DNA from: Alphaproteobacteria bacterium
Lineage (GTDB): Bacteria; Pseudomonadota; Alphaproteobacteria; DSM-16000; Inquilinaceae
Assembly: GCA_028277405.1 (NCBI GenBank)
Contig: JANQGH010000089.1
Span: forward strand, 1 to 64,000
Direction: 5' to 3'
DNA: 64,000 bases
The notes beneath the pieces were generated by a model. That model had not been told where the DNA came from. It did no database searches and worked only from the letters and a program-made list of their open reading frames with translations. Below are positions 33,625-42,351 of this stretch, one piece after another (within the stretch, counting starts at the first letter, position 1; every line of letters starts with the position of its first letter). The translations under genes were made by a program, and so were the position numbers.

Positions 33625-34347
33625 TCATGGTCTCCCTGTTTGTGGTGGATGGGCTTGGTGACTTTGGCTGGCTCCGGCGAGGGCCTCGGCAAACCAGCTC
33701 GTGACGAATTCCGGCCGGGTGATCGCCGATCCGACGACGACGGCCCAGGCGCCTGTCTTTTGGACGGCGAGCGCGTCGGCCGGCGTTCTGACATTGCCCT
33801 CCGCGAGAACCGGGATGGACAGCGCCGCCGCTGCATCGCGGACGAGGGTTAGGTCGGGGCAGGGGCGTCCGGCGCCGTCGACGCAATCGAGGCTCAGCGT
33901 GGTGGCGACCGCGTCGGCGCTGCTTTCGGCCGCCGCTTGCGCCTCCTTGAGCGTCGAGATGTCTGCCAGAACCGGTCTGTTCAGCGCGTGGGCAGCGGCA
34001 AAGAGGTCGCCAACCTGTGCCGGCCGCGTGCCGATCGTGGCATCGATGGCGACGATGTCGGCGCCTGCCTCGATGGTCGCGGCCACGTCGTCCGTCGTGC
34101 CGGTGATCCAGGCCGGATTGTCGCCAAACGGGCGCTTGATCAGGCCGATCAGCGGCCGATCGGTAGCCTGGCGGGCGGCGCGAATGTTGGCCGCGCCCTC
34201 GATCCGAAAGCCGGCGGCGCCACCGTCCGTCGTCGCGCGCACATAATCGGCCACGACTTCCGGCCGGTCGAACGGCCCACCGGGAACCGGCTGGCACGAC
34301 ACGATCAGCCGGCCACGCACCCTTTTAAAGACAGACGCAAAAGACAT
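33625..34347 (-). CDS. nanE: N-acetylmannosamine-6-phosphate 2-epimerase
   Basis: Converts ManNAc-6-phosphate to GlcNAc-6-phosphate; cytoplasmic TIM-barrel enzyme, 240 residues. GRLIVSCQPVPGGPF, the catalytic lysine in LIGLIKRPFGDNPAWIT, AIDATIGTRP, DISTLKEA and LAEGNVRTP match the family. Its ATG (34347) has no Shine-Dalgarno sequence, and the nearby TTGACA hexamer would place transcription start very close to the ATG, so leaderless translation is possible. It is the first gene of the operon and the strongest pointer to its substrate. No sialic acid lyase gene is seen. Confidence 0.88.
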   Translation of the reverse strand: MSFASVFKRVRGRLIVSCQPVPGGPFDRPEVVADYVRATTDGGAAGFRIEGAANIRAARQATDRPLIGLIKRPFGDNPAWITGTTDDVAATIEAGADIVAIDATIGTRPAQVGDLFAAAHALNRPVLADISTLKEAQAAAESSADAVATTLSLDCVDGAGRPCPDLTLVRDAAAALSIPVLAEGNVRTPADALAVQKTGAWAVVVGSAITRPEFVTSWFAEALAGASQSHQAHPPQTGRP

Positions 34348-34353
34348 GCGTCA

Positions 34354-34393
34354 TGAAAATAACCGCTGTTCAATATGTCAACAGTGAAAATAA
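34354..34393 (-). promoter_or_regulatory. Promoter with direct repeats and dyad upstream of nanE, candidate RpiR operator
   Basis: Read on the minus strand, TTATTTTCA occurs twice (34385-34393 and 34354-34362), 31 bases apart (about three helical turns). Between them lies the dyad CTGTT-N9-AACAG (34366-34384), which overlaps a consensus -35 hexamer TTGACA (34381-34376). A -10 element about 17 bases on is poor. The region is strikingly AT-rich for this genome. Binding by the operon's RpiR protein is inferred. Confidence 0.5.
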
Positions 34394-34440
34394 TCACCAT
34401 CCATCCGTGCGCCACTTCCGCAGACGGGCTCCAAGGCGCG

Positions 34441-35172
34441 TCAGCCGGAGGTTGAAACCCGAAGCTGGTCGATGATGGCGCCGGAAAACGGGCTCCAAAG
34501 CGGCACCCGCACGCCGGCCGCCGCTAGAACCGACGAGGCCCAATTGTTGCAGGTGTAAAGCGCGTTGTAGCGCCCATGCGCCTGGAAAAAGGCGTCGGTC
34601 TCCATATGGCCGGGAACGCCGAGCGGCACGGCCTGGCCGTTTTCGTCCAGCACGGCCGTGTCGACGATGCCGTCGACGAGAACCTGGTAATCCTCCTCCG
34701 GCAGCAGGATGAAGACGTTGTTCTCCGGGTCGAACCGGGCGGCGCCGTACTTGATGTGCATGACGGAGCCGCCGATTCCCATCACGGCGCGGACCGCCGT
34801 GCCGATCGTCATGTCATCCCAGGTCGGCGTGTTGACATAGAAATCGCGATGGCCCCAGCCGATGCCGACATGGGTCGCCATCTGGCCGAGCTGCGGCCCC
34901 ATCCGCGCAATTGCCGGATCGAACACCTCGCGCCAATCGTGCCCGCCGGCGACGATCGGCACGACCAGGTCGACATGGATGCCGTTGTCCGCGACGATCA
35001 CCGGAATGCCGACCGGCGCGCTTTGGAAGTCGGCGTTCACCGGAATGCGGGCGAAGACGAAGACGGCGAGAAAGTAGAGGGCGGCCAGGCCGAAGGGCAG
35101 GGCGAGCAGGTAGAGCAGCCAGCGCCAATAGCCCCGTCGGCGCGTGGTGGCGGGAGTGATCGCTTCGGTCAT
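34441..35172 (-). CDS. DUF2459 / TIGR02117-family membrane-anchored protein
   Basis: A 243-residue protein with one N-terminal membrane helix (WRWLLYLLALPFGLAALYFL) and a periplasmic domain of the DUF2459 family. NGIHVDLVVP, HVGIGWGHRDFY and a cysteine in YTCNNWAS recall permuted papain-like folds, in which Cys and His could form an active site; no activity is established that I know of. It is 112 bases downstream of telA on the same strand, with a small hydrophobic 31-codon frame in between. No urease genes, its occasional neighbours, are seen. Confidence 0.82.
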   Translation of the reverse strand: MTEAITPATTRRRGYWRWLLYLLALPFGLAALYFLAVFVFARIPVNADFQSAPVGIPVIVADNGIHVDLVVPIVAGGHDWREVFDPAIARMGPQLGQMATHVGIGWGHRDFYVNTPTWDDMTIGTAVRAVMGIGGSVMHIKYGAARFDPENNVFILLPEEDYQVLVDGIVDTAVLDENGQAVPLGVPGHMETDAFFQAHGRYNALYTCNNWASSVLAAAGVRVPLWSPFSGAIIDQLRVSTSG

Positions 35173-35284
35173 GCCCGCCGCATGATCAGCCGAAAGGCGG
35201 CAGAATCAGAGCCAAAGCGGCGCCGAAATAGGGAATCCGCAGTCCGCTGCGACCGGCAAGCGTCACCGTGGCCGCCGCCATCGG

Positions 35285-36421
35285 CTAGCTGGCCTTTTCC
35301 AGGGCGTCGCGCAGTTGCTGTTCGGCGGTCTGCAGCTCGCGCTCGGCGTTCTGGCGCTGTTGGCGGCCTTCCTCGGCGATCTGCACGCTTTCCTCGATCG
35401 TGGAGATCAGGTCGGCGTTGGCCTTCTTGATGCTCTCGATGTCGAAAACGCCGCGTTCGATTTCGCGCCTGATTTCCGCGTTCGCCGTCTTCAGGTTGGC
35501 CGCGTTGGCCTCCAACAGCTCGTTGGTCAGGTCGTTGGCCTTGCGGATCGTGCCGGCGGCCTGCTGCGACCGGTGCAGGGTCACGGCTTGCGCGATCTGC
35601 ACCTCCCACAACGGGATGGTGTTCACGACCGTGCTGTCGATCTTGGTCACCAGCGACTTGTCGTTGTCCTGAACCAGCGCGATGGAGGGCAGGGACTGCA
35701 TGGTCACCTGCCGGGTCAGCTTCAGATCGTGGACCTTGCGCTCAAGATCGTTCTTGGCCGCGATCAGGCGCTGCAGGGCCTGCGACTTCAGGGGATCGTC
35801 GCCCTCGGCGGCCTGGCGGGCGGCCGGGATCTCCTCGGCCTCGACCCGGCGCAGCTTTTCCTCGCCGGCCGCGATGTAAAGCTCCAGATCGTGGAAGTAG
35901 GCCAGCGAGCTCTCATACAGCCGGTCGAGCATGACGATGTCGCGCAACAGATCGTCCTTATGCTGCTCCAGATTGGTGCGCAGCCCATGGATCTGCCGTT
36001 GCACGGTCTCATAGCGCTGCAGCACCCGCGCCAGCGGCTTGGCGGCGCCGAAGATGCGGGCGAGAAAGCCGGGCTTTTCCGACAGGCCGGAAAGATCGAA
36101 GCCGCGCACGCTGAGCACGACCTCGTTCAAGATGTTGCCCGCCTGGCCGGCTTCCTTGTTGCGCACGCCGTCCAGCATTTGGCCGGTGACCGAGCGCAGG
36201 TCGCTTTGCGCCTTGGCGCCGAAGCCGATGATCGACTGGGCGTCCGTCAGGTCGATGTTGACGATCAGCTCTTCGATCTTGCTCTTGTCCACGCCCTCCG
36301 CCTGTTCGTAGGGCACCACGTCGCCGGTCGGCGCCGGTGTTAGGGGCGGCAGGGTGGCGATGCTGGCGACCTCGGTTGCGGTTGCGGTCTGGGTCGCGGT
36401 CGGGTTCGGCGTTTCGCTCAT
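35285..36421 (-). CDS. telA: TelA-family toxic anion resistance protein
   Basis: Cytoplasmic, largely alpha-helical protein of the TelA/KlaA family associated with tellurite and other stress resistance. It has 378 residues, with a low-complexity Thr/Ala/Pro N-terminus (ATQTATATEVAS), then the conserved core VDLTDAQSIIGFG-like segment (IDLTDAQSIIGFGAKAQ) and a long coiled coil to the C-terminus. IPLWEVQIAQAVTLHRS and VVNTIPLW are family hallmarks. No ter genes or XpaC-type partner are adjacent. ATG at 36421; the gene for DUF2459 follows. The specific anion is not predictable. Confidence 0.9.
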   Translation of the reverse strand: MSETPNPTATQTATATEVASIATLPPLTPAPTGDVVPYEQAEGVDKSKIEELIVNIDLTDAQSIIGFGAKAQSDLRSVTGQMLDGVRNKEAGQAGNILNEVVLSVRGFDLSGLSEKPGFLARIFGAAKPLARVLQRYETVQRQIHGLRTNLEQHKDDLLRDIVMLDRLYESSLAYFHDLELYIAAGEEKLRRVEAEEIPAARQAAEGDDPLKSQALQRLIAAKNDLERKVHDLKLTRQVTMQSLPSIALVQDNDKSLVTKIDSTVVNTIPLWEVQIAQAVTLHRSQQAAGTIRKANDLTNELLEANAANLKTANAEIRREIERGVFDIESIKKANADLISTIEESVQIAEEGRQQRQNAERELQTAEQQLRDALEKAS

Positions 36422-36591
36422 GACAGTCCCCGTCTTGTCTCGTTGCTCTTCGGCGATCGCTCAAAGCTGCGATCTATATAGGCGTTCGGCGGTTCCCTGG
36501 CACCTTTTTGCGCCGATCTAGCTTTTGCCCTGGACAGCAACGCTTGCTAAGTAGGCTCCAAAAGGCTTCTTGAGCGGGGGATCGGCGGCGC

Positions 36592-37506
36592 ATGCGCATC
36601 GGAATTGACCTAGGCGGCACGAAGATCGAGGGCATCGCGCTGGACGATGACGGGCAGGAACGCATCCGCCGCCGCGTCTCCACGCCCAAGGAAGACTATG
36701 ACGGCACCGTGCGTGCGATCATTGAACTCGCGCGGTCCTTTGAAAGCGAGCTTGGCACCTCCGCGACGTTGGGCATCGGCATGCCCGGCGCGATCTCGCC
36801 GCAAACGGGCCTGGTCAAGAACGCCAACTCGACCTGGCTGATCGGCCGCCCCTTCGACAAGGACCTGATCGCGGCCTGGGGGCGCGAGGTGCGCTGTGCC
36901 AACGACGCCAACTGCCTGGCGGTCTCGGAAGCCGTTGACGGCGCGGCGGCCGGGGCGGAGGTGGTGTTCGCCGTCATCATCGGCACCGGCACCGGTGCCG
37001 GCATCGCGATCAACGGCCGGGCCCATACCGGCCAGAATGCCATCGCCGGCGAGTTCGGGCACATTCCGCTGCCTTGGGCCGGGCCTGAGGACGATCCCCC
37101 GCCGCCCTGCTATTGCGGCAAGAAGGGCTGCCTTGAGACCTACATCTCGGGCACCGGCTTCGAAAAGGACTATGCCAAGGCGGTGGGCGACCGCATCCCC
37201 GGTTCCGCGATCATGGTCCGTGCCATCGACGGCGAGAAAGAGGCCCTGGCCGCGCTCGACCGCTATGAAAGCCGACTGGCGCGCGGTCTGGCGGTGGTGA
37301 TTACGGTTCTGGACCCGGACGTGGTCGTTCTTGGCGGCGGCATGTCCAATATCGAACGGCTTTACGACGCCATGCCGAAACTGCTGCCGCGCTACGTCTT
37401 CGGTGGCGAGGTGGCGACACCGGTGCGTCAGTCCAAGCATGGCGACAGCAGTGGCGTGCGCGGCGCCGCCTGGCTCTGGGGCCAGGGCGAAACCGACGGC
37501 GGCTAA
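36592..37506 (+). CDS. mak: ROK-family hexokinase, fructokinase type
   Basis: Phosphorylates a hexose (fructose or related) with ATP. The phosphate-binding start IGIDLGGTKIEGIAL, CANDANCLAVSEA, GEFGHIPL and the zinc motif CYCGKKGCLETYISG match Mak-type fructokinases, and the length of 304 residues is typical. ATG at 36592 after GAGCGGGGG. It is divergent from telA and 93 bases upstream of the aldehyde dehydrogenase gene; no sugar transporter adjoins it, so its substrate is judged only from family resemblance. Confidence 0.88.
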   Translation: MRIGIDLGGTKIEGIALDDDGQERIRRRVSTPKEDYDGTVRAIIELARSFESELGTSATLGIGMPGAISPQTGLVKNANSTWLIGRPFDKDLIAAWGREVRCANDANCLAVSEAVDGAAAGAEVVFAVIIGTGTGAGIAINGRAHTGQNAIAGEFGHIPLPWAGPEDDPPPPCYCGKKGCLETYISGTGFEKDYAKAVGDRIPGSAIMVRAIDGEKEALAALDRYESRLARGLAVVITVLDPDVVVLGGGMSNIERLYDAMPKLLPRYVFGGEVATPVRQSKHGDSSGVRGAAWLWGQGETDGG

Positions 37507-37599
37507 CTGTCCCCTTGCCGGCGGCCCTGAGCCGGGGCTATCCATGGCCGGCCCTCGACCCTCGATTGTATGACGCAGCGGCGTCACGGAGTAAACGAT

Positions 37600-39102
37600 A
37601 TGGAACTGCAGGATTTGCTGTCCGCGCTGGGTGTTGACCAGCGTCAGATCACCGGCGGACCACGCATCGTGCGCTCGCCGATTGACGGCGCCGAGCTGGC
37701 GGCCTTGACCGATCACGAGCCGGAGGAGGTCGACGCCGCGATCGATCGTGCGGAAACCGCGTTCAAGGCCTGGCGCACGGTCCCCGCGCCGCGCCGCGGC
37801 GAACTGGTGCGCCTGTTCGGGGAGGAACTGCGCGCGCACAAGGGCCTGCTCGGCCAGCTCGTGACCTTGGAGATGGGCAAGATCCTGCAAGAAGGCCTTG
37901 GCGAGGTGCAGGAGATGATCGACATCTGCGACTTCGCCGTCGGCCTGTCGCGCCAGTTGTATGGCCTGACCATCGCGTCCGAACGCCCCGGCCATCGCAT
38001 GGCGGAAACCTGGCAGCCGCTGGGCCCCGTCGGCGTCATCAGCGCCTTCAACTTCCCGGTGGCCGTCTGGTCGTGGAACGCCGCGCTCGCCTTCGTGTGT
38101 GGCGATCCGGTGATTTGGAAACCGTCGGAGAAGACGCCGCTGACCGCGCTCGCCTGCCAGGCCCTGTTCCGGCGCGCGGCGGAGGCGTTCGGCGAGGTGC
38201 CCGAGGGCCTGATGGAGGTCATCATCGGCCCGCGCGAGATCGGCGAACGGCTGGTCGACAGCCCGAAGGTGCCGCTGATCAGCGCCACCGGTTCCACGCG
38301 CATGGGCCGCGAGGTGGGGCCGCGCGTCGCCGCCAGGCTGGGCCGGTCGCTGCTGGAACTGGGCGGCAACAACGGCATGATCGTGGCGCCAAGCGCCGAT
38401 CTCGAACTCGCCGTGCGCGCGGTCCTGTTCAGCGCGGTCGGCACCTGCGGCCAGCGCTGCACCAGCCTGCGCCGGCTGATCGTGCATGACAGCGTCTATG
38501 ATCGCCTGTTGCCGTCGCTGATCGGCGCCTACGCCAAAATCCCCATCGGTGATCCGCTGGTGGCCGGTACCCTGGTCGGCCCGCTGACCGACGAGGCGGC
38601 GGCGGATGGGATGGCCAACGCGCTGGCGGCGGCCAAGGCCGATGGCGGCACGGTCCATGGCGGCGGCCGGGTGACCGATGGCGTGCCGGAGGGCGGCGTC
38701 TATGTGCGCCCGGCCATCGTCGAGATGCCGGCTCAGACCGACATCGTTCGTCACGAGACCTTCGCGCCCATCCTCTATGTCATGAAGTACAGCGATCTGG
38801 ACGAGGCGATCGCGCTGCACAACGACGTCCCCCAGGGCCTCAGCTCCTGCATCTTCACCGGCGATGTGCGCGAGGCGGAGACGTTCCTGTCGCCGGTCGG
38901 CAGCGATTGCGGCATCGCCAACGTCAATATCGGCCCGTCTGGCGCGGAAATCGGCGGTGCGTTCGGCGGCGAAAAGGAAACCGGCGGCGGCCGTGAATCC
39001 GGCTCCGACGCCTGGAAAGCCTATATGCGCCGACAAACGCAGACGGTGAATTACTCGACGGATTTGCCCTTGGCACAGGGTATAGAATTTGCGCTCGACT
39101 GA
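37600..39102 (+). CDS. amaB: Aldehyde dehydrogenase, antiquitin / AmaB type
   Basis: NAD(P)-dependent oxidation of an amino aldehyde, typically L-2-aminoadipate semialdehyde (piperideine-6-carboxylate) in lysine catabolism; ALDH7 family. LGPVGVISAFNFPVAVWSWN, KPSEKTPLTA, ELGGNNGMIV (catalytic Glu) and the nucleophile in GTCGQRCTSLRR are visible; GGEKETGGGRESGSD is the antiquitin-type C-terminal region. ATG at 37600 has GGAG eight bases upstream, giving 500 residues; an upstream start at 37570 was rejected. No other lysine-degradation gene is adjacent, so the substrate is an inference from family. Confidence 0.88.
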   Translation: MELQDLLSALGVDQRQITGGPRIVRSPIDGAELAALTDHEPEEVDAAIDRAETAFKAWRTVPAPRRGELVRLFGEELRAHKGLLGQLVTLEMGKILQEGLGEVQEMIDICDFAVGLSRQLYGLTIASERPGHRMAETWQPLGPVGVISAFNFPVAVWSWNAALAFVCGDPVIWKPSEKTPLTALACQALFRRAAEAFGEVPEGLMEVIIGPREIGERLVDSPKVPLISATGSTRMGREVGPRVAARLGRSLLELGGNNGMIVAPSADLELAVRAVLFSAVGTCGQRCTSLRRLIVHDSVYDRLLPSLIGAYAKIPIGDPLVAGTLVGPLTDEAAADGMANALAAAKADGGTVHGGGRVTDGVPEGGVYVRPAIVEMPAQTDIVRHETFAPILYVMKYSDLDEAIALHNDVPQGLSSCIFTGDVREAETFLSPVGSDCGIANVNIGPSGAEIGGAFGGEKETGGGRESGSDAWKAYMRRQTQTVNYSTDLPLAQGIEFALD

Positions 39103-39111
39103 CGGGATCAC

Positions 39112-39140
39112 TTGACGATTGCGGCCGTGCAATCCCTAAT
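39112..39140 (+). promoter_or_regulatory. Sigma-70-type promoter of the TrpXYZ-like operon
   Basis: TTGACG (39112-39117) and CCTAAT (39135-39140, four of six matches) are separated by 17 bases. The predicted transcription start near 39147 leaves a short leader with GGGAGAAG before the ATG at 39184. It is the clearest sigma-70-like pair seen in the window. Confidence 0.55.
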
Positions 39141-39183
39141 CGTTCTCGGGCCGATGACAAGGCCCTAAATTAGGGAGAAGTTA

Positions 39184-40167
39184 ATGGCTTTTATTGGCAA
39201 AGCGGCGCGCGGCATGTCCGTTCTCGGTGCGGTGGCGGGGATGTGCCTGTCGACCGGTCTCGCACTCGCCCAAGACGACGCATCTGTCGCCGTTACGGCG
39301 ATCGTCGAACACCCGGCGCTGGACGCCGCGCGTGACGGCGTTCTCGATGTGCTGACCGAGAACGGCTACACCGAAGGCGAAAACCTGACCTTCATCTATC
39401 AAAGTGCCCAGGGCAACCCGGCGACGGCCGCGCAGATCGCGCGCCAGTTCGTGGGCCAGGGCCATCACGTGCTGGTACCCATCTCGACACCTTCAGCGCA
39501 GGCGATGGCATCGGCGACCCAGGATCTGCCCATCGTCTTTACGGCGGTGACTGATCCTGTCGGCGCGCAACTGATCAGCGACCCGGATGCGCCCGGCGGC
39601 AACATCACGGGCCTGTCCGACATGTCGCCCTTGGCCGACCATCTGGACCTGATCCGGGAGTTCATGCCCGACGCCACGCGCATCGGCGTGCCGTACAATC
39701 CGGGCGAGGCCAACGCGGTCACGCTGGTGACCACGTTGAGCGAAATGGCGCCGGAATGGGGCTTCAACGTCGTCGAGGCGGCGGCTCCGCGCTCTGCCGA
39801 CGTGCTGGGCGCGGCCCAAAGCCTGGTCGGCGAGGCGGATCTGATTTATGTGCCGACCGACAACACCATCGTTTCGGCGTTGGAGGCCGTGCTGTCCGTT
39901 GGACAGGACGCCAATTTGCCGGTGTTCTCCGGCGATACCGACAGCGTTGAGCGCGGCGCGGTCGCCACGGTCGGTTTCGACTATTATCAAATCGGCCGGC
40001 AGACCGGCGACATCGTGTTGCGGATCTTGAACGGTGAGGATCCGGGGTCGATCCCCGTTACCATCGCGACGGGTTCGGACCTGTTCGTCAATCCGGCGGC
40101 GGCCGAGGCCATGGGCATCGAGATCCCCCAGGCCGTGATGGATCGCGCGACCACGATCGTCGAATAG
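39184..40167 (+). CDS. ABC transporter substrate-binding protein, PF04392 (TrpX-like) family
   Basis: Periplasmic receptor of the ABC_sub_bind type, linked in other bacteria to tryptophan/tyrosine uptake. Signal peptide MAFIGKAARGMSVLGAVAGM with cleavage after LALAQ; 327 residues. ITGLSDMSPLADHL, GVPYNPGEANAV and YVPTDNTIVSALEAV are family hallmarks. The ATG has GGGAGAAG upstream. A terminator-like hairpin follows, which may set a high receptor to permease ratio. The ligand cannot be read from sequence. Confidence 0.9.
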   Translation: MAFIGKAARGMSVLGAVAGMCLSTGLALAQDDASVAVTAIVEHPALDAARDGVLDVLTENGYTEGENLTFIYQSAQGNPATAAQIARQFVGQGHHVLVPISTPSAQAMASATQDLPIVFTAVTDPVGAQLISDPDAPGGNITGLSDMSPLADHLDLIREFMPDATRIGVPYNPGEANAVTLVTTLSEMAPEWGFNVVEAAAPRSADVLGAAQSLVGEADLIYVPTDNTIVSALEAVLSVGQDANLPVFSGDTDSVERGAVATVGFDYYQIGRQTGDIVLRILNGEDPGSIPVTIATGSDLFVNPAAAEAMGIEIPQAVMDRATTIVE

Positions 40168-40184
40168 CGTGAGAGCTTGAGCAA

Positions 40185-40216
40185 AGAGGCCGCCGGCATG
40201 CCCGTCGGCGGTCTCT
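40185..40216 (+). terminator. Hairpin between receptor and permease genes, terminator or attenuator
   Basis: AGAGGCCGCCGG (40185-40196) pairs with TCGGCGGTCTCT (40205-40216), 12 bp including two G-U pairs, loop of 8 bases, followed by TTGTTCCC. The T-run is short, so partial termination is more likely than complete. It lies in the 80-base gap after the receptor gene of one ABC operon. Confidence 0.6.
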
Positions 40217-40247
40217 TGTTCCCTAAAAGCTTCAGGACGGTGTAGCG

Positions 40248-41147
40248 ATGAGTACGTTCGCGTTCCTCGGCGCGATTGAAATCGGGCTCGTCTTCTCGCT
40301 CGTGGCCCTTGGCGTCTTCCTATCCTTTCGCATCCTGAACTTCCCGGACCTGACGGTTGACGGCAGCTTTCCCCTAGGTGCTGCCGTAACGGCGACCTTG
40401 ATCGTCAGCGGGGTCAATCCGTGGCTGGCGACGGCGATCGCCATGGTGGCCGGTGCCTGTGCCGGCCTCGTCACCGCGTTCCTGAATGTCCGCTTCAACA
40501 TCCTGCACCTGCTGGCCAGCATCCTGACCATGATCGCGCTCTATTCGATCAATCTGCGCATCATGGGCCGGCCCAACGTGGCCCTCTTGCAGCAGGAAAC
40601 GGTGTTGACGCCGTTTTACAATCTCGGGCTGGCGCAGGCGGAGGTGAAGCCGATCTTTCTCGCCGTGCTGCTGGTCATCGTGGTCCTGCTGCTTTGGCGT
40701 TTTCTGGTCAGCGACTTTGGCCTGGCCATGCGCGCCACCGGCGCCAATCCGCGCATGGCCCGGGCCCAGGGTATCGCCACCAGCGGCCAGATCTATACCG
40801 GCATGGCGCTGTCGAACGCGCTGGTCGCCCTGGCCGGTGCCATGTTCGCCCAGACCAATGGTTTTGCCGACGTCACCAGCGGTGTCGGCACCATCGTGGT
40901 CGGCCTCGCCGCCGTCATCCTGGGCGAGACCCTGTTCCGTAGCCGCGCGATGCTGATCATTCTGACCGCCTGCGTCATCGGCTCGATCCTGTACCGGGTC
41001 GCCCTTGCCTTGGCCCTCAACACGCCGGCGCTGGGGCTCGAGGCCTCCGATTTGCAGCTCGTCACCGCCGTTCTGGTGATCGTGGCGTTGATCCTGCCGG
41101 GCGTGCGCAACCCGCTGAAGTCGCTGATCCGGGGGGGCAAGTCATGA
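40248..41147 (+). CDS. ABC transporter permease, TrpY-like
   Basis: Inner-membrane permease of the BPD_transp_2 type, 299 residues and 8 or more helices (for example GLVFSLVALGVFLSFRIL near the start). FPDLTVDGSFPLGAAV and RATGANPRMARAQGI are typical of permeases paired with PF04392 receptors. ATG at 40248; the stop overlaps the ATPase start (ATGA). It is the second gene of the receptor-permease-ATPase operon. Confidence 0.9.
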   Translation: MSTFAFLGAIEIGLVFSLVALGVFLSFRILNFPDLTVDGSFPLGAAVTATLIVSGVNPWLATAIAMVAGACAGLVTAFLNVRFNILHLLASILTMIALYSINLRIMGRPNVALLQQETVLTPFYNLGLAQAEVKPIFLAVLLVIVVLLLWRFLVSDFGLAMRATGANPRMARAQGIATSGQIYTGMALSNALVALAGAMFAQTNGFADVTSGVGTIVVGLAAVILGETLFRSRAMLIILTACVIGSILYRVALALALNTPALGLEASDLQLVTAVLVIVALILPGVRNPLKSLIRGGKS

Positions 41148-41938
41148 TCTCGCTCAGCGACGTTCACGTCACCTTCGCGCGCGGTACGCCGCTTGAAACC
41201 AAGGCGATTCGCGGCATCGACCTGTCGATCCCGGCGGGTGAGTTCGTCGCCGTCATCGGCTCCAACGGGGCCGGCAAGTCGACCTTGCTGAACGTGCTGA
41301 CCGGCGATGCCCCCTTGGAACGCGGCCGTGTCGTGATCGACGAGACCGACGTGTCCACCTGGCCGGCACCGCGCCGCGCCGGGATGGTCGCCCGGGTCTT
41401 CCAGGACCCCATGGCCGGCACCTGCGAGGGGCTGTCGATCGAGGAAAACATGGCCCTGGCGGCGGCGCGCGGCAGCAGGCGCGGTCTCGGCGCGGCCCTG
41501 ACCCATGTCCGCCGCGACAGTTTTCGCGAGCGCCTGGCAGAACTCGGCCTCGGCCTGGAAAACCGGCTGGGCGACCGCATGGGCCAACTGTCCGGCGGCC
41601 AGCGCCAGGCGGTCAGCCTGTTGATGGCGACCCTGGCCGACATGCGCATCCTGCTGCTGGACGAGCACACGGCCGCGCTCGACCCGCGCATCGCCGCCTT
41701 TGTCCTGGAGCTGACCCGCCGCTTTGTCGAGTCGTTCAAACTGACCGCCCTGATGGTGACCCATTCCATGCGCCAGGCGCTCGACTATGGCGATCGCACG
41801 GTGATGCTGCACGAGGGCAAGATCGTGTTTGACGTTTCCGGTGCGGAGCGTGATGCTCTCGACGTGCCCCATCTGGTCGAGCTGTTCACCAAGGTGCGCG
41901 GCGAGCAGCTTGATGACGATGCCCTGCTGCTGGGCTAG
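41144..41938 (+). CDS. ABC transporter ATPase, TrpZ-like
   Basis: Cytoplasmic ATPase of the operon, 264 residues. Walker A IGSNGAGKSTLLNVL, signature LSGGQRQAVSLLMA and Walker B ILLLDEHTAALDP are intact; the DEHTAALD variant is what I expect of this subfamily. FQDPMAGTCEGLSIEENM is the Q-loop. ATG at 41144 overlaps the permease stop. It is followed 17 bases later by the DUF423 gene, which may be cotranscribed. Confidence 0.92.
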   Translation: MISLSDVHVTFARGTPLETKAIRGIDLSIPAGEFVAVIGSNGAGKSTLLNVLTGDAPLERGRVVIDETDVSTWPAPRRAGMVARVFQDPMAGTCEGLSIEENMALAAARGSRRGLGAALTHVRRDSFRERLAELGLGLENRLGDRMGQLSGGQRQAVSLLMATLADMRILLLDEHTAALDPRIAAFVLELTRRFVESFKLTALMVTHSMRQALDYGDRTVMLHEGKIVFDVSGAERDALDVPHLVELFTKVRGEQLDDDALLLG

Positions 41939-41955
41939 GGACGGGGCGTTCTGAC

Positions 41956-42351
41956 GTGCAAGGCCGGTTTCTCGTATTAGCGGGCATTCTGGGCGCCCTG
42001 GCGGTGGCGTTCGGGGCCTTCGGCGCCCACGGCCTTGGCGACGTGCTGTCCGTCGAGGCGCTCGGCTGGGTCGAGACCGCCAGCCGCTATCAGTTGATCC
42101 ATGCGGCCGCCTTGGTTGGGCTGGCGGCCCTGCCCGTGCCAACGGGACGCTTGGTGAACGGGGCGGCCTTGGCCCTGTTTTTCGGCGCCTTCATCTTTGG
42201 CGGCGCGCTCTACCTTCTGGCGCTGACGGATCTGCGCTGGCTGGGGGCCGTCGCGCCGGTCGGCGGCACGCTGATGATCATCGGCTGGTGTCTGCTTATC
42301 ATTGCCGGCGTCAGGGGCCTTGCAAACCGCACCGAAGGATCGGCGCGATGA
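41956..42351 (+). CDS. DUF423 small membrane protein
   Basis: Four-helix integral membrane protein of unknown function, 131 residues. LGALAVAFGAFGAHGL near the N-terminus and YQLIHAAALVGLA are the family signatures; the last helix is GTLMIIGWCLLIIAGV. GTG start at 41956. Its stop overlaps the TusA-like gene (ATGA), so the two are translationally coupled. Confidence 0.9.
   Translation: MQGRFLVLAGILGALAVAFGAFGAHGLGDVLSVEALGWVETASRYQLIHAAALVGLAALPVPTGRLVNGAALALFFGAFIFGGALYLLALTDLRWLGAVAPVGGTLMIIGWCLLIIAGVRGLANRTEGSAR

Noticed and set aside
35186..35281. 31-codon hydrophobic frame between telA and the DUF2459 gene (MAAATVTLAG start)
   Set aside because: Spacing is operon-like, but there is no ribosome-binding site at a proper distance and no comparative support; left as a possibility only.
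36610..39132. 840-codon open frame antisense to the ROK kinase and aldehyde dehydrogenase genes
   Set aside because: Arg/Gly/Ala/Asp-rich translation without domains, spanning two genes with intact catalytic motifs on the other strand and the gap between them.
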